Below are positions 1-8,085 of a DNA stretch of 21,268 nt, in pieces. How positions within the stretch are numbered: the first letter of the stretch is position 1; each line of letters opens with the position of its first letter. The stretch is from a virus. The notes beneath the pieces were generated by a model that did not search any database, was not told the origin of the DNA, and saw only the letters and a program-made list of their open reading frames with translations. Both the position numbers and the translations under genes were made by a program. The DNA lies in IMG/VR virus record IMGVR_UViG_3300010885_005516, positions 1 to 21,268 of that record, one strand, 5' to 3'.

Positions 1-105
1 GACGGTAAGCCGGTGCAGATTCAAGCGCTCGACATGACCAGGCTCTCAGATTCAGCGCTGGCCGAAATTCTCGCGGCGAAGGACGCGACGGAGGGTGAGC
101 AGTGA
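1..105 (+). CDS. terS: Probable terminase small subunit, C-terminal end only (partial)
   Basis: An open frame enters from the left edge and ends at TGA 103-105, giving 34 visible residues, including LDMTRLSDSALAEILAAKD. A short C-terminal segment of this 'LDxxxLSDxALxEIxAAxD' kind is typical of phage small terminase subunits, which recognise the packaging site and load the large subunit. The DNA-binding and oligomerisation parts lie outside the window, so the call rests on this tail plus position: P22-like phages place the small terminase just before the large one. Here a methyltransferase gene lies between the two. The stop overlaps the GTG start of that next gene (GTGA), so the two are probably translationally coupled. 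It could instead be another small packaging-module protein. Confidence 0.6.
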   Translation, partial: DGKPVQIQALDMTRLSDSALAEILAAKDATEGEQ

Positions 106-1367
106 CGGCAACGAAACCCAATCCGGCAGACAAAGTTGAGCGGCGCAAAGTCTCAGACCTCATCCCCTACGCTCGGAACTCTCGCACGCATTCAGATGCT
201 CAAGTCGCTCAGATAGCCTCGAGCATCCGCGAATGGGGCTGGACGACTCCGGTGCTGATTGACCAGGCAGGCATGATTATCGCGGGCCACGGGCGCGTTC
301 TCGCTGCGCGTAAGCTCGGTCTCGAGGATGTGCCTGTCGTTGTAGCAGATGGCTTGACAGACGCTCAGAAGCGAGCCTACGTCGTCGCAGACAATAAACT
401 CGCGCTCAATGCTGGATGGGATTTGGATCTTCTGGCTGTAGAGGTAGCCGGGCTATCCGAAGAGGGTTTCGATCTTCAACTCATCGGATTCTCAGATGAT
501 GAACTCGCTGCGATCCTCGCAGACCCATTACCGGCAGGGATGACAGATCCGGACGACGTACCAGATGCCACAGAGAATCCTGTCTCGGCTCTCGGTGACG
601 TTTGGATCCTCGGCAAGCATCGGCTGGTCTGCGGGGATTGCACCGATGCGCTCGTGGTCGATAAAGCGCTGAATGGAGTCACTCCGCACCTAATGGTTAC
701 CGATCCGCCATATGGGGTCGAATACGATGCAGACTGGCGCAATCACGCAAAGCGAGCAGACGGGTCTCCTATTGGAGCAAAAGCGGTCGGAAAAGTGATG
801 AACGACTTACAGGCCGACTGGAGGGACGCATGGGCGCTCTTCCCCGGCGCGGTCGCTTATATCTGGCATGCCGGAAACAAGAGCCATGTCGTGGCCGACA
901 GCCTGCTGGAGAGCGCCTTTGAATTGAGAGCGCAGATAATCTGGGCAAAAAGTCAGTTCGTGATTGGTCGAGGGCATTACCATCCCCACCACGAACCGTG
1001 CTGGTATGCAGTACGAAAGGGAGAAACAGGGCACTGGTCTGGCGACCGCAAGCAGTCAACCCTGTGGCAGATAGATAAGCCACGGAAGTCGGAGACTGGA
1101 CACAGCACGCAGAAGCCCGTCGAGTGCATGAAGCGGCCCATCGAGAACAACAGCAGTCCAGGGCAAGCGGTTTATGAGCCTTTCAGCGGCAGCGGGACGA
1201 CTATCATCGCCTCCGAGATGACAGGTCGTTGTTGCCACGCCATCGAACTTAACCCGGCGTATGTTGATATGGCCATTAAGCGCTGGCAGGAGTTCACCGG
1301 GAAAACGGCAACGCTCGAAGCAACCGGAAAGACCTTCGCTGAGATGGCGGAAGGGCGCGTCCCTTGA
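102..1367 (+). CDS. ParB-like nuclease domain fused to beta-class DNA methyltransferase
   Basis: A 421-residue protein with two modules. Residues about 14-130 form a ParB/Srx-type N-terminal domain with the GHGR motif at 62-65. Residues about 160-405 form an S-adenosylmethionine-dependent amino-methyltransferase. Catalytic motif IV is DPPYG at 201-205, and the AdoMet-binding motif EPFSGSGTT follows at 359-367. Motif IV before motif I is the beta-class order, so the product is expected to be N6-methyladenine or N4-methylcytosine; the target site cannot be read from sequence. GTG 102 is chosen because GGAGGG at 90-95 sits 6 bases upstream and the start overlaps the preceding stop. The gene end overlaps the TTG start of the large terminase. 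Similar ParB-methylase fusions are known in phages, often as orphan methylases. No partner restriction enzyme is visible. Likely roles are protection of virion DNA or marking DNA for packaging (inference). Confidence 0.9.
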   Translation: MTATKPNPADKVERRKVSDLIPYARNSRTHSDAQVAQIASSIREWGWTTPVLIDQAGMIIAGHGRVLAARKLGLEDVPVVVADGLTDAQKRAYVVADNKLALNAGWDLDLLAVEVAGLSEEGFDLQLIGFSDDELAAILADPLPAGMTDPDDVPDATENPVSALGDVWILGKHRLVCGDCTDALVVDKALNGVTPHLMVTDPPYGVEYDADWRNHAKRADGSPIGAKAVGKVMNDLQADWRDAWALFPGAVAYIWHAGNKSHVVADSLLESAFELRAQIIWAKSQFVIGRGHYHPHHEPCWYAVRKGETGHWSGDRKQSTLWQIDKPRKSETGHSTQKPVECMKRPIENNSSPGQAVYEPFSGSGTTIIASEMTGRCCHAIELNPAYVDMAIKRWQEFTGKTATLEATGKTFAEMAEGRVP

Positions 1368-2830
1368 ACCTGACCGCGACAGACCTCCTTAACGCAGAGC
1401 GCGAATACTGCAGGCGAAGCCTAGCCAGATTCGCTCGTCGCGCTTGGCATGTGCTAGAGCCGGTCGCCGAACTCAAATGGGGCTGGGCGCTCGATGCAAT
1501 CTGCCAGCATCTGGAGGCAGTCACCGAAGGGCGAATCACTCGTCTCCTGATGAACGTCCCGCCCGGCTCGATGAAGTCGCTATTAACGGGCGTCATCTGG
1601 CCAGCGTGGGAGTGGGGCCCGCGAGACTTGCAAGAGATGCGTTACGTCGGAACAGCACATGAGGAGCAGCTGGCGATTCGAGACAGTCGTCGCTGTCGAG
1701 ACTTGATTAAATCGGACTGGTATCAAGCGCTCTGGCCTGTCGAATTGCTGGCCGACCTCGATGGGAAACGAGAGTTCGGCAATCAGCGCAGAGGCATCAG
1801 AGCAGCGCGAGCGTTCACTTCGATGACCGGCGTGCGTGGTGACCGAATCATTCTCGACGACCCCATCTCAGCAGACGGCGCGAACTCAGACGCGAAACTC
1901 GAGGCGGCACGGATTGCATTCACCGAAACGCTGCCGACTCGAATCAATAACGAACGCTCTGCCATCATCGTCATCTCTCAGCGACTCAACGAGGCCGACA
2001 CCTCAGGCGTCATTCTCTCGATGGGCCTGCCGTACTGCCATCTCCGGATCCCGATGCGCTTCGAGGCAGGCAATCGCTGTCAGACCACAATCGGCTGGAC
2101 AGACCCTAGAACATCAGACGGTGAACTGATGTTCCCTGAGCGCTTCAGCGAGCAGCAGGTGAGCGAGCTAGAAACGACGCTCGGCAGCTACGGAACAGCA
2201 GGGCAGTTGCAGCAGCGACCAGCACCGAGAGGCGGCGGCATCATTCTCACGAAATGGTTCGGGTTCTGGGAAGTGCTGCCGCAGCTGGAGTTCAGATTTA
2301 TCACTGCGGACACGGCGCAGAAAACGAGCCAGCAGAACGACTATTCAGTCCTCCAGGCATGGGCACGCTCGACGACAGGTCAGGCGGTAGCGCTCGATCA
2401 GATACGGGGTCGCTGGGAAGCGCCAGAACTCGTACAGCAGGCTCGAGCGTTCTGGTTGAAGCATCAGGCAGAGGCAAGACCGCAAGCGAAGGGAGCACCT
2501 CTAAGAGGGCTCTGGTGCGAGGATAAAGTCTCCGGCACAGGATTGATTCAGACGCTGAGACGCGAAGGGATTCCGATACTCCCGATCCAGCGCAACACTG
2601 ACAAGATCTCCAGAGCGCACGATGCAGCCCCGTTCATCGAGTCAGGGAACGTCCTGCTGCCACAGAGCGCCCCGTGGCTCTCTGAGTTTCTAGCCGAAGT
2701 GCAGTCATTCCCAGCAGCGCCGCACGATGACCAGGTGGATCCGATGTTCGACGCGATTCAGCTGGCGCAGATGATGCCGGCATCGACAAAAGCCACGATC
2801 AAGCCGTTGCCGGTTGTGAGTCGCTGGTAA
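1364..2830 (+). CDS. terL: Terminase large subunit (ATPase and nuclease)
   Basis: The motor that cuts concatemeric phage DNA and pumps it through the portal, 488 residues. The N-terminal ATPase has a Walker A-like loop NVPPGSMKS at 64-72 and a Walker B strand RIILDD at 161-166. The C-terminal RNase H-like nuclease shows its acidic metal-binding positions: ADTAQK with D316, the ED pair at 386-387, and HDDQVD at 454-459. This layout matches the large family of phage terminases with an LDDP-type Walker B. TTG 1364 is the only plausible start: it overlaps the methyltransferase stop (TTGA), GGAAGGG lies 8 bases upstream at 1349-1355, and the first internal Met comes just before Walker A. All key residues are present, so it should be active. 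Confidence 0.95.
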   Translation: MNLTATDLLNAEREYCRRSLARFARRAWHVLEPVAELKWGWALDAICQHLEAVTEGRITRLLMNVPPGSMKSLLTGVIWPAWEWGPRDLQEMRYVGTAHEEQLAIRDSRRCRDLIKSDWYQALWPVELLADLDGKREFGNQRRGIRAARAFTSMTGVRGDRIILDDPISADGANSDAKLEAARIAFTETLPTRINNERSAIIVISQRLNEADTSGVILSMGLPYCHLRIPMRFEAGNRCQTTIGWTDPRTSDGELMFPERFSEQQVSELETTLGSYGTAGQLQQRPAPRGGGIILTKWFGFWEVLPQLEFRFITADTAQKTSQQNDYSVLQAWARSTTGQAVALDQIRGRWEAPELVQQARAFWLKHQAEARPQAKGAPLRGLWCEDKVSGTGLIQTLRREGIPILPIQRNTDKISRAHDAAPFIESGNVLLPQSAPWLSEFLAEVQSFPAAPHDDQVDPMFDAIQLAQMMPASTKATIKPLPVVSRW

Positions 2831-2863
2831 GAAATTTACGCTTACGCTTTCGGAGGGTATTCA

Positions 2864-5014
2864 ATGCCACGTCTAACGACAGACCAGAGACTCGCGAACA
2901 TCCACGAAGAGGCGATGCAGCGCTTCGACTCGATTCAGTCAGTCATGCGCGACGAGAGGCTTCAATGCCTGCAAGACCGGCGTTTCTATTCCGTCGCGGG
3001 CGCACAGTGGGAAGGCCCGCTCGCGGAGCAGTACGAAAACAAACCGAGATTCGAGGTCAACAAAGTGCATCTCGCGGTGATGCGAATCATCAACGAGCAG
3101 CGGAACAATCGAATCACCGTGGATTTCGTCTCGAAGGAGGGGGCCGAGTACGACGCCCTCGCCGATACTTGCGACGATCTCTATCGAGCAGACGAGCAGG
3201 ATTCTGCCGCTCGCGAGGCCTATGATAATGCGTTCGAGGAGGCTGTAGGAGGAGGCTTTGGCGCCTATCGGCTGACGACATGCTGGGAGAATGAGGAGGA
3301 CGACGACGACGAGCGACAGCGAATCAGGTTCGAGCCTATCTACGACGCAGATTCATCCGTCTGGTTCGACCTCGACGCGAAGCGCCAGGATAAAAGCGAC
3401 GCACGCTTTGCCTTCGTTCTCTCATCTCTGACTAGGCGTCGATACATCGAGCAGTATGGCGACGACCCGGCAACGTGGCCTAAGACGGTGCACCAGTACG
3501 AGTTCGACTGGGCAGCTCCCGACGTAGTGTTCGTCGCTGAATACTATCGGGTGGAGGAGAAATCCGAGACGGTGTCAATTTATGAGTCAATCGACGGAGA
3601 GACTGAGTCATATACCAAAGCAGACTTCGACGATGATCCGGAGCTAGAAATTAAGCTCAACGCTATCGGGACTGTTCTCGTGCGCGAGAAGCGAGTCAAG
3701 CGCAGGAAGGTATCGAAGTTCATCCTGTCGGGCGCATCGGTGCTCGAGGACTGCGGCTACATTGCAGGCCGGAACATCCCCATCGTGCCCATCTACGGCA
3801 AACGATGGTTCATCGATAACGTCGAGCGCTGCATGGGCCACGTTCGCCTCGTCAAGGACGCTCAGCGACTGAAGAATATGCAGCTATCGAAGCTCGCGGA
3901 GATCAGCGCATTCTCGAGCGTTGAGAAGCCTATATTCGTGCCCGAACAGGTTGCAGGCCACCAGGTCATGTGGGCCGAAGATAATCTAAAAAATTATCCG
4001 TACATGCTCGTGAATCCAGTCACCGACGCAGCTGGCGCTCAGCAGGTGTCCGGGCCGGTGGCGTACACGAAGTCGGCAGAGATTCCCCCAGCGCTGGCCG
4101 GGATTCTTCAGCTGACCGATGCAGACATTCGGGACATTCTCGGCAATCCAGAGCAGGCCGAGCAGATGCAGCCGAACATGTCGGGCAAAGCGATTGAACT
4201 CATTCAGACGAAAGTCGATCAGCAGTCGTTCATTTACATGTCGAACTTCGCAGTCGGCGTGCAGCGAGGCGGGGAAATCTGGCTCTCGATGGCGTCGGAG
4301 ATCTACTGCGAGCGCGGGAGAAAGATGAAGGGCATAAACGCCCAAGGCGAAATGAAATCAGTCGAACTGTCGCGACCGATGGTTTCAGAGACAGGAACGG
4401 TCGAGACAGAAAACGACCTTTCTGGCGCTCAGTTCGACGTTGTCGCAACCATCGGGCCCTCCAGCATCTCGAAGCGAGCATCGACAGTTCGAGCGCTCAC
4501 CGGGATGATCATGCTCGCAGCAGACGACGAGACAAAAGCCGTTCTCACCTCGATGGCCATGATGAACATGGACGGCGAAGGGATTGCCGATGTGCGCTCG
4601 TACTTCCGCAAAAAACTTCTCAAGGCTGGCGTCCTGAAGCCTGATGAGCAGGAAGCGCAGGAACTCGCGCAGGAAGCCGCGCAGAGACAGCCAGAAGCTC
4701 AGACGCTCTACCTCCAGGCGGCAGCAGAGGAGGCCAGGGCGAAGGCTCTCGAAGCGCAGAGCAGAACAGAGCGCAACATGGCGGATGCAGATCTGATTCG
4801 GGCGAAGACGGTGGAAACGATCGCCAATACGGACTCGACCGAGCAGCAGCAGGCGTTTGAAGTCATCGACAGAGTCTCTAAAGCTAGAGCGCCTGAGGCG
4901 AGCATGATGCCGCCTGCCGTTGTCGTCGCAGACATCCCGCAGCAGACATTCGAGCAGCCGCCAGAGACGGCGCAAATAATCCCGCAACAGCAGACAGGAG
5001 TTGAACCACAATGA
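2864..5014 (+). CDS. P22-type portal protein
   Basis: 716 residues, close to the 725 of P22 gp1. It forms the dodecameric ring at one capsid vertex through which DNA enters and leaves and to which the tail attaches. The N-terminal portion has features typical of P22-family portals, including a Tyr/Trp- and acid-rich stem/wing region and the segment FEVNKVHLAVMRIINEQRNN near residue 65. Residues about 593-680 are rich in Ala, Glu, Gln and Arg and are predicted helical/coiled coil, corresponding to the long C-terminal barrel of P22 portal that reaches into the capsid. The ATG at 2864 is preceded by GGAGGG about 8 bases upstream, inside a 33-base gap after the terminase. The gene ends in an ATGA overlap with the scaffold gene. 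Confidence 0.93.
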   Translation: MPRLTTDQRLANIHEEAMQRFDSIQSVMRDERLQCLQDRRFYSVAGAQWEGPLAEQYENKPRFEVNKVHLAVMRIINEQRNNRITVDFVSKEGAEYDALADTCDDLYRADEQDSAAREAYDNAFEEAVGGGFGAYRLTTCWENEEDDDDERQRIRFEPIYDADSSVWFDLDAKRQDKSDARFAFVLSSLTRRRYIEQYGDDPATWPKTVHQYEFDWAAPDVVFVAEYYRVEEKSETVSIYESIDGETESYTKADFDDDPELEIKLNAIGTVLVREKRVKRRKVSKFILSGASVLEDCGYIAGRNIPIVPIYGKRWFIDNVERCMGHVRLVKDAQRLKNMQLSKLAEISAFSSVEKPIFVPEQVAGHQVMWAEDNLKNYPYMLVNPVTDAAGAQQVSGPVAYTKSAEIPPALAGILQLTDADIRDILGNPEQAEQMQPNMSGKAIELIQTKVDQQSFIYMSNFAVGVQRGGEIWLSMASEIYCERGRKMKGINAQGEMKSVELSRPMVSETGTVETENDLSGAQFDVVATIGPSSISKRASTVRALTGMIMLAADDETKAVLTSMAMMNMDGEGIADVRSYFRKKLLKAGVLKPDEQEAQELAQEAAQRQPEAQTLYLQAAAEEARAKALEAQSRTERNMADADLIRAKTVETIANTDSTEQQQAFEVIDRVSKARAPEASMMPPAVVVADIPQQTFEQPPETAQIIPQQQTGVEPQ

Positions 5015-5841
5015 TCGACGAAGACGAGCGCTTAGTCACTGATGACGAGAAACAGACCATCGAGAATGCAGCCGATGAGAATGACCAGGCGGCAGAGCAG
5101 GACGCGGGAGAAGACGCGGGCGAGATCGTAGTCTCAATCGGCGAACCGGAGCCCGAGCAGCAGGAGCAGGAAGCCGCCCCAGAATGGGTTAGAGATCTGC
5201 GTCGAAAGAATCGCGAAGACCAGAGACGCATCCGAGAACTCGAAGACAAACTGCAAAAAATCTCGGCCCCGAAAACAGAGCCGCTCGGCGAGAAGCCAAC
5301 GCTCGAAGGGTGCGAGTTCGACCCGGATGCGTTCGAGCGAAAGCTAGTTGATTGGCATGAGCGCAAGCGCAAGATCGACAGCGCAGAAGCAGAAGCAGCA
5401 GCTGCTCAGCGCAAAGCATCCGACGACTGGCAAAAGACGCTAGACCGTTATGGCCAGCAGCGAACGTCTCTCAGAGCAGCGGACTTCGATGAGGTCGAGG
5501 CAACGACGGCAGACATTCTCGACCTCACTCAGCAGGGCATCGTCATCTCGGGCGCGGAGAATCCTGCCATCGTCATTTACGCCCTCGGGAAAAACGAGAA
5601 AAAGGCAAAGGAACTGGCGGCTATCACCGACCCGGTGAAGTTCGCTTTCGCGATCGCAAAATTGGAGGCGCAGTTGAAAATCAGCAGAAAAAAGCCAGCT
5701 ACGGAACCAGAGAAGCGGGTCGCTCAAGGCTCGGCACCAGTATCTGGCGCGGTCGATAGCACGCTTGAGCGGCTACGAGCAGAAGCCGCCAAGACTGGAG
5801 ACATGAGCAAAGTGGTTGCGTACAAGAGATCGAAGCGGTAG
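5011..5841 (+). CDS. Scaffolding protein
   Basis: 276 residues, slightly shorter than P22 gp8 (303). It would guide coat assembly into a procapsid and then leave. It is highly charged and low in hydrophobic residues. Residues 1-55 are strongly acidic and probably disordered. Residues about 58-90 and 105-155 are Arg/Lys/Glu/Gln/Ala-rich and predicted alpha-helical. The extreme C-terminus is basic and ends YKRSKR, matching the basic helix-turn-helix of P22-type scaffolds that binds coat protein. The assignment rests on composition, on this basic tail, and on its place directly between portal and coat. The start overlaps the portal stop (ATGA), suggesting coupled translation. A ~104-base untranslated stretch follows before the coat gene. 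Confidence 0.82.
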   Translation: MIDEDERLVTDDEKQTIENAADENDQAAEQDAGEDAGEIVVSIGEPEPEQQEQEAAPEWVRDLRRKNREDQRRIRELEDKLQKISAPKTEPLGEKPTLEGCEFDPDAFERKLVDWHERKRKIDSAEAEAAAAQRKASDDWQKTLDRYGQQRTSLRAADFDEVEATTADILDLTQQGIVISGAENPAIVIYALGKNEKKAKELAAITDPVKFAFAIAKLEAQLKISRKKPATEPEKRVAQGSAPVSGAVDSTLERLRAEAAKTGDMSKVVAYKRSKR

Positions 5842-5945
5842 GCTCCGCGCAATCGGGCTTCGCCGACCCTAAAAATGGCAGACGGCTCCCATCCGGCCTT
5901 CAGGATGAGTGGTAAAGAATCAATCACTCAAAACTGGAGGCCGCT
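5842..5945 (+). promoter_or_regulatory. Leader between scaffold and coat genes with a small hairpin
   Basis: This is the longest non-coding stretch in the window. It ends with a good ribosome binding site (CTGGAGG, 5934-5940) 5 bases before the coat ATG. Just upstream, GAGTGGT at 5907-5913 can pair with ATCACTC at 5923-5929: a 7-bp stem with one G-U pair and a 9-base loop. A weaker 5-bp pairing (CATCC/GGATG) lies at about 5889-5906. I see no convincing -35/-10 promoter. The region probably sets coat-protein translation or holds an mRNA processing site, but this is inference. Confidence 0.3.
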
Positions 5946-7220
5946 ATGGCTAACGCTTTTTCAAAAGAAGAACGCATTGCGTTTGAAGACATCCTTGAGG
6001 GCTTCCAAGACGCCCTCGTACTCTCTCGCAACGTCGCCGTTTACAACACCGACCAGACGCTCATGGAGCGCACCACCAACGTCATCTGGCGTCCGCAGCC
6101 GTACATTTCGACTTCGTACAGCGGCACCGACATGACCACGAACTTCGATGACTACACTCAGTTATCCGTCCCAGCGACCATCGGTTTCGCTCGCTCGGTT
6201 CCGTGGGTGATGACTGCGACCGAACTGCGCGACGCTCTGCAGGAGCAGCGCCTTGGTGATGCCGCGAAGCAGAAGCTCGCTTCTGACATCAACGTCGCAA
6301 TCATGAACGTGGCGGCTCTCCAGGGCACTCTGTTCGTCAAGCGAACCGGCGCGGCCAGCGGCTTCGATGATGTCGCTGAATGCGAAGCGGTGATGAACGA
6401 GCAGGGCGTTGTCGATTATGACCGCTATCTGGCTCTTTCCACTCGAGACTACAACGGCATGGCGTCTGATCTCGCGAAGGCTTCGCGCTCGTTCGGCAAC
6501 GAAACGACCGACAATGCCTACCGTCGCGCTTTCGTAGGCCGAGTCGCGAGCTTTGATACGTTCAAGTTGGATTATGCGGTTCGTAAGGCTGCGGCAGCTG
6601 GTGGCGGCTCTCTCACGGTTTCGACTTTGGCAGCTGCGTCGAACTACTGGGTGCCGAAGGCGACTTCGACCGCTTCGACTGGCGAAACCTCGAACGTGGA
6701 TAATCGCTACCAGACGATCACGGTTTCCAGCACCACTAACGTGGCTGCGGGCGACTCGTTCACCGTCGGCTCGGTCTTCGCGTGCCATCACATCACGAAG
6801 TCCAGCACCGGCATTCTGAAGACGTTCCGAGTGATTTCCGTGCCGAGTTCGACGACGCTCGTCATCTCGCCTCCGATCATCAGCAACCAGGGCGGCTCTG
6901 ATGCGGAAGCGCAGAACCAGAACGTCGTGATCGTGACTCCGAGCGCGACTGCTCCGATCGTGTTCCTGAACACGGTTGCCGGATCGATGAATCCGTTCTG
7001 GCAGAAAGATTCGCTCGAAATCTTGCCGGGTCGCTATGCAGTCCCGAGCGATGCGGGCGTGGCCGTCATGCGGGCATCGACTGACCAGGGAGTCGAACTG
7101 GTTATGTCGAAGCAGTACGACATCAACACCATGAAGACGAAATATCGTCTCGATACGCTCTACGGGGTAGTTAATAAACAGCCCGAAATGAGCGGAATCA
7201 TCATGTTCTCGCAGACTTAA
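5946..7220 (+). CDS. Major capsid (coat) protein, P22 gp5 type
   Basis: 424 residues, against 430 in P22 coat, with the features of the P22-type HK97-fold coat family. The N-terminus (MANAFSKEERIAFEDILEGF) is the expected N-arm. The middle, roughly residues 216-340, is a beta-rich insertion with strands around 256-300 (including ITVSSTTNVAAGDSFTVGSV) and corresponds to the extra I-domain of P22-type coats. The C-terminus ends in a strand-rich segment, GVVNKQPEMSGIIMF. Arginine codons are 11 CGC, 4 CGT, 4 CGA, 1 CGG and no AGA/AGG, whereas neighbouring genes use AGA freely, as expected for the most strongly translated gene. The start is ATG after GGAGG. The next gene begins 10 bases downstream. 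Confidence 0.93.
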   Translation: MANAFSKEERIAFEDILEGFQDALVLSRNVAVYNTDQTLMERTTNVIWRPQPYISTSYSGTDMTTNFDDYTQLSVPATIGFARSVPWVMTATELRDALQEQRLGDAAKQKLASDINVAIMNVAALQGTLFVKRTGAASGFDDVAECEAVMNEQGVVDYDRYLALSTRDYNGMASDLAKASRSFGNETTDNAYRRAFVGRVASFDTFKLDYAVRKAAAAGGGSLTVSTLAAASNYWVPKATSTASTGETSNVDNRYQTITVSSTTNVAAGDSFTVGSVFACHHITKSSTGILKTFRVISVPSSTTLVISPPIISNQGGSDAEAQNQNVVIVTPSATAPIVFLNTVAGSMNPFWQKDSLEILPGRYAVPSDAGVAVMRASTDQGVELVMSKQYDINTMKTKYRLDTLYGVVNKQPEMSGIIMFSQT

Positions 7221-7230
7221 GGGAGGCCCC

Positions 7231-7839
7231 ATGTCTAACGTAATCGCTCCATTCGGGACGCAGCAGATCACCATCCCGGCAAACGAATCGATCGCCGTCT
7301 TTACGCAGGGTTCCGCCACTGTAAGTCGGTTGATTGGTTACCCGAATTACCCGACGACTGGCACTCTTTTGGGCTCAGTCATCAACACCCAAACCGTGTT
7401 CGGACCCTACACTTCAGGCGCTGAAGTCGTTGTCGATGCGTCTGGCGGCTTGCAGGTTCTCTGGGAAGTCGGCACCGCTCCACAGGTTCAGCAGCAGCGA
7501 TTGTTGTCTCCGGTGCAGGTTGCTCCGAGCACTCTCAACGCGACCGGCACTCTCACCGTGGCGCTTTGCCTCGGCGGCATCGTGACCTCGACCACTGCTG
7601 CGGCAGTGACCGCGACGCTGGATACGGGTGCCATCTGGGATCTGGCCAGTAACTGGGCGGTCAATGATTCGTTTGACTGGGCCGTGATCAACACGGGCGG
7701 CGCGAACACCTTCACCGTCACGGCTGCGGCCTCAGGGCACACGCTCGTTGGTTCTGGCGCGGTCGCGAACACGACCAGCGGCCAGTTCCGCACCCGCAAG
7801 ACTGCTGCCGATACGTTCGTCACCTATCGCCTCGGCTAG
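7231..7839 (+). CDS. Probable head decoration or capsid-associated protein
   Basis: A 202-residue Thr/Ala/Val/Gly-rich protein with alternating short beta strands and no membrane segment. The N-terminal part (to about residue 85) and the C-terminal part (about 100-202, ending FVTYRLG) look like two beta domains. The second resembles small beta-sandwich modules seen in many phage structural proteins encoded just after coat. It starts 10 bases after the coat stop with its own GGGAGG site, and its codon use is coat-like (ACC, GGC, CGC), suggesting strong translation with coat. P22 itself has no gene here. The decoration role is inferred from position, size and composition; it could instead be a head-fibre or assembly protein. 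Confidence 0.55.
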   Translation: MSNVIAPFGTQQITIPANESIAVFTQGSATVSRLIGYPNYPTTGTLLGSVINTQTVFGPYTSGAEVVVDASGGLQVLWEVGTAPQVQQQRLLSPVQVAPSTLNATGTLTVALCLGGIVTSTTAAAVTATLDTGAIWDLASNWAVNDSFDWAVINTGGANTFTVTAAASGHTLVGSGAVANTTSGQFRTRKTAADTFVTYRLG

Positions 7840-7846
7840 AGGCTGA

Positions 7847-7885
7847 GACGCAGGCCGGGAGGGCTTCTGTCCACCGGCCTGCGTC
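7847..7885 (+). other. Perfect 12-bp stem-loop after the decoration gene
   Basis: GACGCAGGCCGG at 7847-7858 is followed by a 15-base loop and by its exact reverse complement CCGGCCTGCGTC at 7874-7885. It starts 8 bases after the stop of the decoration gene and ends 20 bases before the next start. No run of T follows, so it is not a classic intrinsic terminator. It could act as an attenuator or Rho-linked terminator that lowers downstream expression. It could also be a 3' stabiliser protecting the coat/decoration mRNA. The pairing is seen directly; the role is inference. Confidence 0.6.
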
Positions 7886-7905
7886 GCACTAACGGAGATT
7901 CTCGG

Positions 7906-8085
7906 ATGCCGATGAAGCAGGGTTACTCGAAAAAGACCATCTCTAAAAACATCTCGACCGAGATGAAATCAGGAAAGCCGCAAAAGCAAGCCGTCGCGAT
8001 GGCGCTCTCTACCGCCAGAACTGCTGCTATGAAGGCTGGGAAGCCGTCTAAGGCTCCCAAGCCGATGAAGAAGGGGTCAATGTGA
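7906..8085 (+). CDS. Small lysine-rich conserved phage protein (59 aa)
   Basis: A 59-residue protein opening MPMKQGYSKKTISKNISTEM. It has 13 Lys, 1 Arg and a single acidic residue, so it is strongly basic. The middle (QAVAMALSTARTAAMKAG) looks helical and the tail is Lys/Pro-rich. I recognise the general pattern 'GYSKKTIxKNIxxEMKxGKPQKQAVAxALSxAR' as a short protein common in phage genomes and of unknown function. An AGATT-spaced GGAG lies about 9 bases upstream of ATG 7906; a second Met is at codon 3. The stop overlaps the GTG start of the next gene (GTGA). A nucleic-acid-binding or virion-packaged role is possible but unproven. Confidence 0.8.
   Translation: MPMKQGYSKKTISKNISTEMKSGKPQKQAVAMALSTARTAAMKAGKPSKAPKPMKKGSM

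Noticed and set aside
1-1380. Apparent excess of GANTC sites, which might have hinted at a CcrM-like target for the methyltransferase
   Set aside because: A hand count gives 6 sites in the first 1380 bases, about what is expected by chance, so no inference on target specificity is made.
4385-5011. 208-codon open frame on the minus strand opposite the portal C-terminus
   Set aside because: Arg/Leu/Cys-rich composition typical of reading a Glu/Gln/Ala coding strand backwards; it lies inside a well-supported gene and has no family features.
5850-5872. Short GC-rich pairing in the scaffold-coat gap as a terminator
   Set aside because: Only about 4 base pairs can form and no T-run follows, so it is not supported as a terminator.
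6162-7319. Long open frame of 385 codons on the minus strand opposite the coat gene
   Set aside because: It is an exact shadow of the strongly biased coat gene, has an Arg/His/Asp-rich composition unlike a folded protein, and no recognisable domain.
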